Origin: UMGS755 sp045602005
GTDB taxonomy: Bacteria > Bacillota > Clostridia > UBA1381 > UBA9506
DNA length: 11,459 nucleotides
Direction: 5' to 3'
Assembly (NCBI GenBank): GCA_045602005.1
Contig: JAZSAS010000004.1
Coordinates: 1-11,459, forward strand
Shown piece by piece: positions 6,002-11,459 of this stretch; the first letter of the stretch is position 1; every line of letters starts with the position of its first letter. The position numbers were made by a program, and so were the translations under genes. The notes beneath the pieces were generated by a model. That model was not told the origin of the DNA. It was given only the letters and a program-made list of their open reading frames with translations, and did no database searches.

Positions 6002-6320
6002 CAACCAAAATTCGCAAAAAACGACGGAATGCGCCTTAATTTTTCATATTTCGCACCATGCAAAAACGAGGCATGTGATGGCCATGTAGTTCTATAATCA
6101 GAACCACATAATTGTTTCATTCTTCATAAAATCCTCAGCAAGATAAAACACAAACGTATTGCTTATAATTTGTAGGCAGTAATTTGTTTTTTGTCTTTTC
6201 TGCAATTTTAAGCTTAAAAGATTGGTTATATCATCTTTCGTTCCACACTCCTTGCCGGAACGAGTTATAGTTTTTTGCACCAATTTTGCACCAACACAGG
6301 AAAATCAGCAAAAAAATAAA
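6002..6320. other. Gene-poor stretch with an 11-bp tandem repeat, possible mobile-element scar
   Basis: No convincing gene is present. A 61-codon frame on the minus strand (6098-6283, TTG start) has no ribosome binding site or family resemblance. TTTTGCACCAA occurs twice in exact tandem (6273-6283 and 6284-6294). On the plus strand a frame ending at TAA 6317-6319 reads SFLHQFCTNTGKSAKK; repeated His-Gln-x-Cys-Thr-type tails are sometimes seen at the ends of tyrosine recombinase genes in these bacteria, but the piece is far too short to call. Confidence 0.35.
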
Positions 6321-6345
6321 TCCCACAACTGCAATAGTTGTGGGA
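6309..6345 (-). terminator. Terminator for the leftward operon
   Basis: TCCCACAACT (6321-6330) and AGTTGTGGGA (6336-6345) form a perfect 10-bp stem with a 5-nt loop. On the minus strand it is followed by TTTATTTTTTT, a good T-tract. It is the first strong leftward terminator after the transporter gene, 167 nt past its stop. Confidence 0.8.
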
Positions 6346-6387
6346 TCTTGTAGATAAAATAATTATCGTTTTGAGAACTTCCTGCTT

Positions 6388-6428
6388 CCCGAAATGCCTT
6401 ATTTTACGGGGTTTTCTCTATTTTTTTG
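6388..6428 (+). terminator. Possible plus-strand terminator
   Basis: CCCGAAA (6388-6394) can pair with TTT-A-CGGG (6403-6410) with one bulged base, followed by TTTTCTCTATTTTTTTG. No rightward gene ends nearby, so it may be a relic, or chance in T-rich DNA. The remainder of 6346-6512 shows no gene or repeat that I can identify. Confidence 0.3.
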
Positions 6429-6512
6429 TTACTTGTGCGTTATTTGCGTAGGACTGCTGATTACCGCATATTACGCTAATATAAAATAATGAAACTCGAA
6501 ACATGTCAAATA

Positions 6513-7388
6513 TTATTTATTGGAAACATATATTCCCGTTGCAATGAGCAAAAACGCTAAAATATATTGAACTTTAAATATGTTTTCTCCCAAAAGTATT
6601 GCTCCAAATATACATGCAAACACCGGTTCTGCAAATTTTACGATAAATAGTTTTGAAAGCTCCCCGTTTTTCACCACGGAAAACCAGATGCAATAGCTGA
6701 AAATTGATGCAAAACATATGTAAATCATAATAAATGCAGAATCATTGAACGCAAAGTGCATCCTGCCGCCCAAAAGATTACCTATAATCAGCAAAACTAC
6801 ACCGCCACAAAGTTGTGATATTCCTGTTGATGTAATCGGCTTCACGGTTCGAAATACCTTTTTACTAATTACATTTGAAAAAACAGTACAGAAAGATGCT
6901 GCAATAATTAGTGCATCGCCAATATTAAAACTTATTCCACCAGAATTTGCATTTATCGCAATAATACCCACAAATCCGAGAAATACACCAGTCAGTTTTT
7001 TTGCAGTAAGCTTGTCTTCTTTAAAAAACATAGAGGAAAAGCAAACATAAAATAATACTCCAATCTGTTTTAATATTGCAGTTTTAGAACTATCCGTGAG
7101 TTTCAATGCACTATATGTAAAGCTATAATGTAAGATTATTGCAAAAAGTCCTGATAAAAGAACAGGAACTAATGCATTTTTTACATCTTTAAAGGAAGCC
7201 TTATCTGTAATAAAAGCATACAAGCATATAAGTGCACCGCATATAGTAAACCTAACTCCGGCGAAAAACAGAATATCTCCGGTTGTTACAATGTTGTATG
7301 CACCATAGCCAAGCTTTACCATAGGAAAAAGCGTTCCCCACAAAAGCATAACAAGAAGTGAATAAAGCATATATTTGTTCTTACTCAT
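6513..7388 (-). CDS. EamA/DMT-superfamily membrane transporter
   Basis: A 291-aa integral membrane protein with about ten hydrophobic segments (roughly 8-25, 38-58, 72-90, 102-120, 130-147, 155-173, 186-205, 216-236, 246-266, 272-288), arranged as two EamA repeats. Each repeat ends with the expected acidic residue after a helix (FFKEDKL near 121-127; AILLGEN near 264-270) and a Gly-rich following helix. Members export or import amino acids, nucleosides or other small metabolites; substrate cannot be predicted. The ATG overlaps the stop of the preceding dehydrogenase gene by 8 bp, with only a weak GAGGG, so translation is probably coupled. As last gene of the operon it is likely to move the pathway's substrate or a product. 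Confidence 0.9.
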   Translation of the reverse strand: MSKNKYMLYSLLVMLLWGTLFPMVKLGYGAYNIVTTGDILFFAGVRFTICGALICLYAFITDKASFKDVKNALVPVLLSGLFAIILHYSFTYSALKLTDSSKTAILKQIGVLFYVCFSSMFFKEDKLTAKKLTGVFLGFVGIIAINANSGGISFNIGDALIIAASFCTVFSNVISKKVFRTVKPITSTGISQLCGGVVLLIIGNLLGGRMHFAFNDSAFIMIYICFASIFSYCIWFSVVKNGELSKLFIVKFAEPVFACIFGAILLGENIFKVQYILAFLLIATGIYVSNK

Positions 7389-8367
7389 TGCACACCCTCA
7401 AAACCACTTTGCCTATGTTTTCTCCTCTTTCTAAAATATCCAAAGCCTCGTTTGCCTCTTCCAAAGGCAGAACCTTATATATGGATGGCTTCATTTCGCC
7501 TTTTTCAATTTTTGGCCATACTTTTTCTACAAGTTCAGCAAGAAGCAAAGCTTTTTCTTCGCTTGTGCGTTTTCTAAGCATGCTTCCAACAAGGTGAAGC
7601 CCTTTTGTAAGAAGAGGTCTTAACATAACATTTGTTTCTGTACCTGCAAGAGTTGAAATAACTACCCAATATCCGCCTTCTGCCATATAGGGCAAGCTTT
7701 TACCAAGGGTTTCTCCGCACAGACAATCCATTGACATATTGACAGGAGTACCATTTAATTCTTCTTGTTTTAAAAATTCCGAAACATCCTGCTTAGTGGA
7801 AATTATAACCACATCCGCACCAAGTGATACAATTTTTTCGGCAATTTCATCAGACAAAACGGAAGTAATAACTCTTGCTCCAAAAGCTTTAGCCATAGGA
7901 ATTGCAACTGATGCAAGACCACTGGCTCCGGCGGGGATAAAAGCAGTGTTCCCCTTGTTTAAGTGTCCTTCCCAAAACAAATTCAAATATGAAGTTGCAT
8001 ATGCCTCAGGCAGAGTTGCTGCTTGTTCAAAACTTAAGTTTTCCGGCATTGGCATAACCATTCCTTCAGGAGCACAAACATACTGTGCATAACCGCCTCC
8101 ACCTAAAAGTGCACACACAGAATCACCAATTTTAAATCTTCCTTTTTGTTTTGCAACCTCTCCCATAGCATCAACAGTGCCTGACACTTCAAGACCAGGC
8201 CACTCTGGCCAACCTTTTGGTGATGGATATGTTCCTTTCTTTTGCAACAGGTCAGCACGATTTATACCAATTGCCTTGATTTTTATGCGTATTTCATCAT
8301 CTTTTACAGAGGGCATTTCAACATCTGTAAATAACAATTTTCCATCTTTTACTAGCATTGCTTTCAT
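7381..8367 (-). CDS. Zinc-free MDR oxidoreductase, quinone oxidoreductase (PIG3-like)
   Basis: A 328-aa NAD(P)H-dependent reductase of the medium-chain family, closest by motif to the quinone oxidoreductase/PIG3 group, which reduces quinones or alpha,beta-unsaturated carbonyls. Visible blocks: GINRADLLQKKGTYP (34-48), PGLEVSG (57-63) where zinc enzymes have GHE, GGGGYAQY (89-96), LPEAYATSY (119-127), and the Rossmann turn AGASGLASVA (146-155), in which the last Gly of the usual GGVG/SGIG is Ala152. The catalytic and structural zinc ligands of alcohol dehydrogenases are absent. AAGGA sits inside the end of the upstream SDR gene, and the junction reads TGA-T-ATG, a 1-nt gap, so the two are likely coupled. 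In the operon it could reduce an unsaturated intermediate made by the other dehydrogenases. Confidence 0.9.
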   Translation of the reverse strand: MKAMLVKDGKLLFTDVEMPSVKDDEIRIKIKAIGINRADLLQKKGTYPSPKGWPEWPGLEVSGTVDAMGEVAKQKGRFKIGDSVCALLGGGGYAQYVCAPEGMVMPMPENLSFEQAATLPEAYATSYLNLFWEGHLNKGNTAFIPAGASGLASVAIPMAKAFGARVITSVLSDEIAEKIVSLGADVVIISTKQDVSEFLKQEELNGTPVNMSMDCLCGETLGKSLPYMAEGGYWVVISTLAGTETNVMLRPLLTKGLHLVGSMLRKRTSEEKALLLAELVEKVWPKIEKGEMKPSIYKVLPLEEANEALDILERGENIGKVVLRVCNE

Positions 8368-8368
8368 A

Positions 8369-9133
8369 TCAATCAGTTCCTTTCATAGACAATGTTCTTC
8401 CGCCGTCGCAGACATATGTCTGTCCTGTTATAAATCTTGCTTTATCCGAAACTAAAAACTCTACAAGATTTGCAATGTCCTCCGCAACGCATTTTTCTCC
8501 CAGAAGATTTGTTTCTAATGTCCTCTTTGTATCAGTATCTTCGCCCGGACGCTGTACTACTCCCGGAGCAACCGAGTTTACATTTATCTTATATGGACCA
8601 AGCTCTTTCGCAAGCGCTTTGGTAAGAGATATTACTCCGCCCTTTGATGCTGCATAATCACAGCAGGTTGCAAGTCCGTTAAGACCTACTGCAGATGAGA
8701 AGTTTATTATTTTTCCCCCTTCACCCTGTTTTATCATAACCCTCGCTGCAGCTCTTGATGCCCAAAATGCACCATACAAATTTATTTTCAGCACCTTGTC
8801 AATAACATAATCCTCCTGTTCAACAAGCGGCACATATTTTGCGTCAGGACCTGCAATTCTCGCACTTCCACCTGCAATGTGTACCATAATGTCAAGCCTT
8901 CCGAAATCATTTACAATCTTATCAACTGTGTCATCGACACTTTGCGAGTCTGTTACATCAAAAACATAGCCTTTTGCAGTTCCACCGATTTCCGTAATTC
9001 TTTTAACTGTTTTTTCAACAGTTTCAGTATTTATATCACATACTGCAATTTTAATTCCTTGTTTTGCAAGAGTAACTGCAGTTTCACCGCCGATGTATCC
9101 TCCTGCTCCTGTAATAAATGCTACTTTATTCAT
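8369..9133 (-). CDS. Short-chain dehydrogenase/reductase (SDR)
   Basis: A 254-aa classical-length SDR with the full catalytic tetrad: Asn118 (KINLYG), Ser147, Tyr160 and Lys164 (YAASK). VAPG at 188-191 and the C-terminal ITGQTYVCDGG block are also typical. The cofactor loop is TGAGGYIG (8-15), which fits TGxxGxxG of extended SDRs rather than TGxxxGxG, since Tyr13 stands where Gly is usual. Asp33 at the end of the second strand suggests NAD(H). It would interconvert an alcohol and a ketone; 3-oxoacyl-type, sugar and steroid substrates all remain possible. A strong AAGGAGG lies about 10 nt before the ATG, 16 nt after the amidohydrolase stop, making this the best-initiated complete gene of the operon. 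Confidence 0.92.
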   Translation of the reverse strand: MNKVAFITGAGGYIGGETAVTLAKQGIKIAVCDINTETVEKTVKRITEIGGTAKGYVFDVTDSQSVDDTVDKIVNDFGRLDIMVHIAGGSARIAGPDAKYVPLVEQEDYVIDKVLKINLYGAFWASRAAARVMIKQGEGGKIINFSSAVGLNGLATCCDYAASKGGVISLTKALAKELGPYKINVNSVAPGVVQRPGEDTDTKRTLETNLLGEKCVAEDIANLVEFLVSDKARFITGQTYVCDGGRTLSMKGTD

Positions 9134-9149
9134 AGTTTGTATTTCCTCC

Positions 9150-10214
9150 TTAATTTCTATATACTAATTCACCGTCAGCAACCGCCAAAACACATCTATA
9201 TCCGTTTTCACTTTCAATGTGATTTCCTGCTTTATCGGTCAGACCAAAGCCCTCATTTGTATAGTCAAATACTGCAAGGTCTGCACATCTGCCAACCCTT
9301 AAATGTCCCCATTCATTTTCTTTTCCAAGAGCTTTTGCAGGTGCCGATGTTACTGCACGAAATATATCTTCCTCACTCATTCCGAGGTGTTTTGCTATAC
9401 TCATGCACATAGTCATCCCGTATCTGCCACCCCTTTTATATGCACTAAATCTTGTTATATCCGTGCTTATAACATCGGGCACTGCACCACAGCTGATGGC
9501 ATTTTCAAACACCTTGAAATCCGTGTGAACATAACCGGCTAAGCCTGCATCAATAATAACTCCACGCTTTTTCGCTGTTTTAATACATTTAAATCCGTCT
9601 TCACTGACATTATTAGTTCCACCGTGGTATGCATGAGTTAATATATCGCCTTTCCTTAATACACCCAAAAGCTCCGCCATGGAAACTGGAGAATTTGAAG
9701 AATGAACCATAATAATAAGGTTCTTCTTTTCCGCAAATTCCACCACTTCACAAAGTGGCTTAATATCTTTTACTTCGGATATCTGTGTATCAAAATAAAC
9801 CTTTATTCCAATTGCCTTTTCTTTGTACTTTCCGAGCATTTTCTCCGCAGAATCAAAATAAGCTTTATTGTTGCGTAATTCAGCGGGCACAAATATAACA
9901 TTTTTAAGCAAAAATGTGTCAAGCAAGGCTTTGTCTCCATAAGCACCGCATGCATCAGCGGCAGCTGTTACGCCAAAAGGGATGCTGCTCAGCTCAGCGT
10001 GTATTCCAAATTCTTTATTGATACCCCTCATATGAACATGAGCATCAACAAGTCCTGCCGACACGATTTTGCCGCTTGCATCATATTCAAATTCGGCAGT
10101 TTCGCATATTTTATCTGCAATTTTAGCTATCTTTTCATTTTCGGTTAAAATATCGGCAAAATAAAATCTTTCCCCGTCCCAAACCTTACCGTTTTTTATA
10201 AGTATCTTTGGCAT
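9150..10214 (-). CDS. Metal-dependent amidohydrolase (COG3964-like)
   Basis: A 354-aa member of the amidohydrolase superfamily (TIM barrel with a binuclear metal site). Ligands can be assigned from order and context: His59 and His61 in DAHVHM, Lys138 in GIKVYFD (candidate carboxylated lysine), His171 in MVHSS, His194 in LTHAYHG and Asp252 in STDI. The N-terminal strands (ILIKNGKVWDG) and the C-terminal GRCADLAVFD return of the composite beta-sandwich are present. The pattern resembles the EF_0837/Atu3266 amidohydrolase/deacetylase group, for which few substrates are known; dihydroorotase-like ring opening is another possibility. GGAG is about 9 nt upstream, and the junction with the preceding gene is TGA-T-ATG. 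In this operon it probably hydrolyses an amide, lactam or ester in a compound handled by the neighbouring dehydrogenases. Confidence 0.9.
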   Translation of the reverse strand: MPKILIKNGKVWDGERFYFADILTENEKIAKIADKICETAEFEYDASGKIVSAGLVDAHVHMRGINKEFGIHAELSSIPFGVTAAADACGAYGDKALLDTFLLKNVIFVPAELRNNKAYFDSAEKMLGKYKEKAIGIKVYFDTQISEVKDIKPLCEVVEFAEKKNLIIMVHSSNSPVSMAELLGVLRKGDILTHAYHGGTNNVSEDGFKCIKTAKKRGVIIDAGLAGYVHTDFKVFENAISCGAVPDVISTDITRFSAYKRGGRYGMTMCMSIAKHLGMSEEDIFRAVTSAPAKALGKENEWGHLRVGRCADLAVFDYTNEGFGLTDKAGNHIESENGYRCVLAVADGELVYRN

Positions 10215-10215
10215 A

Positions 10216-11205
10216 TCAGTTTTCTCCTACAACTCTGCATAGAGTTTTTTGAACCGCCAGTTCGTGCTCATAGGAATACGGATTTTCTTTTTCGCCTATA
10301 ACGGATTTATAAAAATCCTTCATCATTTCATCATATCGTGAAAGGGTAGGAACATCTTTTATATCGACTTTTTCCTTCATATCCTGATAAGCATTTGAAG
10401 CAATATCCGTTGTAGATTTTGTCATTTCCACATTAAGCTCAATCGGTTTTATCTCAACAGTACCTTTACTTCCCATAACAGCAAATCTTCTCATTCCCCA
10501 ACCATTTACTTCTACGGAAAGATTGGTGATTCTTGCAATTGCTTTGTCATACTCCAAAACAGCAAAGTTGTTATCATCCGAATAAACACCTTCAAATCCG
10601 GTTTGCTTGATAACAGGATAAACTTTTTCCGGTTCACCTAAAATGCTTACAACCAAATCAATAAGGTGCGAGCCGAAAATATACATAGAACCGCCCTTAA
10701 ATTTTTTCAGCCATTCTCGGTATTCCTTGGAATGATATGTACTCATTTCTGCGTCTATCTGATAAATTTCACCAAGTTCTCCCGAATTTATCATATCCAT
10801 AAGCTTTTGAATTGCAAAGTTATAGCGATACATATATCCCATTTGAACAGTAAGGTTTTTTTCTTTAGCAATATTTAAAAGCTCTTCAAATTCAGCCAAT
10901 GTTCCGCTTGCAGGCTTATCAATATGAACGTGTTTTCCTGCTTCAACACACATCTTGGCAACTTTTGTTAAATTCCAGACATCACATTCAACCAAAATAG
11001 CATCTGACTTTTCAATGATTTCTTCAACACTAAATCTCGGTAAATCCTTGTAGCAAGGGAGATTGCCTCGCTTTTCAACCCATTCTTCGTTTTCCTCCGC
11101 ATAGCCTATAACCTCAAAGAGCTCAGGAAACTTTTGTACTGCAAGTATTTTGCCTTCGCCGTGATTATGTCCTATTCCTATTTGTCCGATTTTTATTTTT
11201 TTCAT
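10216..11205 (-). CDS. Gfo/Idh/MocA-family oxidoreductase, atypical active site
   Basis: A 329-aa NAD(P)-binding protein of the family that includes inositol and glucose-fructose oxidoreductases. The N-terminal Rossmann turn is GQIGIGHNHG (7-16). The conserved EKP motif appears as DKP (96-98) with Lys97. The substrate-domain signature GGSMYIFGSHLID (171-183) keeps His180 and Asp183, but the position three before Gly-Ser-His, usually the catalytic Asp (Asp172 of Bacillus inositol dehydrogenase), is Ile176. Thus one of the usual Lys/Asp/His catalytic set is missing. The ATG at 11205 is chosen over TTG 11220 because GGAGGG lies 8 nt upstream; its first base is shared with the TAA of the preceding gene. 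Oxidation or epimerisation of a sugar-like or cyclic polyol is the likely role, but the altered site leaves the reaction open. Confidence 0.88.
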   Translation of the reverse strand: MKKIKIGQIGIGHNHGEGKILAVQKFPELFEVIGYAEENEEWVEKRGNLPCYKDLPRFSVEEIIEKSDAILVECDVWNLTKVAKMCVEAGKHVHIDKPASGTLAEFEELLNIAKEKNLTVQMGYMYRYNFAIQKLMDMINSGELGEIYQIDAEMSTYHSKEYREWLKKFKGGSMYIFGSHLIDLVVSILGEPEKVYPVIKQTGFEGVYSDDNNFAVLEYDKAIARITNLSVEVNGWGMRRFAVMGSKGTVEIKPIELNVEMTKSTTDIASNAYQDMKEKVDIKDVPTLSRYDEMMKDFYKSVIGEKENPYSYEHELAVQKTLCRVVGEN

Positions 11206-11459
11206 TACATTTCCCTCCAATCAAACACTGTCCCAATAGGGAAGTTTTTGTCATCACAAAGTTCATTAAATACTCTCGGTGCTTCAGTTGGTGATTCAAC
11301 ACGGGATATAATCGGCTCTACCTGAATTCGCTTTGAAGCTATCATATCAAGAATTGCCCTGCAATCGTCATGGTGTGTCCAGTGATGGGGATAGGATTCA
11401 TACTTTGGGCGAACAAAATTGTGTGCACCGATAAGCTTTACACCCGGGCGATGCACCTG
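11205..11459 (-). CDS. Zinc-type alcohol dehydrogenase, C-terminal part (runs off right edge)
   Basis: The last 84 residues of a leftward gene whose start lies beyond the window. The piece KLIGAHNF, then a Trp and acidic/His-rich turn, the helix CRAILDMIASKRIQVEPII, EAPRVFNEL and GTVFDW matches the C-terminal region of COG1063-type zinc-dependent MDR dehydrogenases (sorbitol, threonine, galactitol-phosphate dehydrogenase group). The zinc ligands would be in the missing part. The stop codon TAA overlaps the start of the Gfo/Idh/MocA gene by one base (TAATG), so the genes are one operon and probably translationally coupled. The operon promoter and any regulator must lie further right. Confidence 0.8.
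   Translation of the reverse strand, partial: QVHRPGVKLIGAHNFVRPKYESYPHHWTHHDDCRAILDMIASKRIQVEPIISRVESPTEAPRVFNELCDDKNFPIGTVFDWREM

Noticed and set aside
6098..6283. 61-codon minus-strand frame with TTG start
   Set aside because: No Shine-Dalgarno, no recognisable motif, and its first codons are just the tandem TTTTGCACCAA repeat.
8369..9133. SDR as a hydroxysteroid dehydrogenase working with bsh
   Set aside because: Sequence motifs only show an SDR; it belongs to a separate operon about 7 kb from bsh, so a bile acid role would be guesswork.

Overview
The window looks like a chromosomal segment from a low-GC Gram-positive anaerobe of the Clostridia, probably a gut inhabitant. The evidence is a complete bile salt hydrolase, a YerB/DUF3048 lipoprotein with a Gram-positive lipobox, a DUF6514-like small protein, strong GGAGG-type ribosome binding sites and hairpin-rich intergenic repeats of the sort common in gut Clostridia. 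No rRNA, tRNA or CRISPR array was recognised, so the genus is left open.

Left part (1-2760): the 3' end of a transposase and a probable insertion sequence end run in from the left edge. Two leftward genes follow: a choloylglycine hydrolase (bsh) and, upstream of it, a DUF3048 lipoprotein. A perfect 16-bp inverted repeat separates them. The lipoprotein has a consensus promoter whose -10 box abuts a ~95-bp multi-hairpin repeat, which would form its mRNA leader. Divergent from it, nagB (glucosamine-6-phosphate deaminase) has its own promoter and terminator.

Middle part (3600-6512): nagB converges on glnA (type I glutamine synthetase, leftward). glnA has the long-insert (beta-like) sequence but Phe at the adenylylation tyrosine. 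Its GTG start is preceded by an array of six clear small hairpins plus one degenerate unit, joined by AATTCATG/CATGAATT linkers. This array lies between an extended -10 promoter and the start codon, so it is probably transcribed as the glnA leader. Upstream is a small DUF6514-like gene with its own promoter and terminator, then about 600 bases without a convincing gene, holding an 11-bp tandem repeat and terminator hairpins.

Right part (6513-11459): a tightly packed leftward operon of at least six genes running off the right edge. In transcription order it encodes a zinc-type alcohol dehydrogenase (partial), a Gfo/Idh/MocA oxidoreductase, a metal-dependent amidohydrolase, a short-chain dehydrogenase, a zinc-free quinone-oxidoreductase-like enzyme and an EamA/DMT-family membrane transporter. 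Junctions overlap or are separated by 1 to 16 nt. Four oxidoreductases, one hydrolase and one transporter suggest a complete route for taking up or expelling and converting one hydroxylated, amide- or lactone-containing small molecule. The substrate cannot be read from the sequence. This operon is the best candidate for an undescribed pathway; the glnA leader array is the best candidate for an undescribed regulatory or repeat element.
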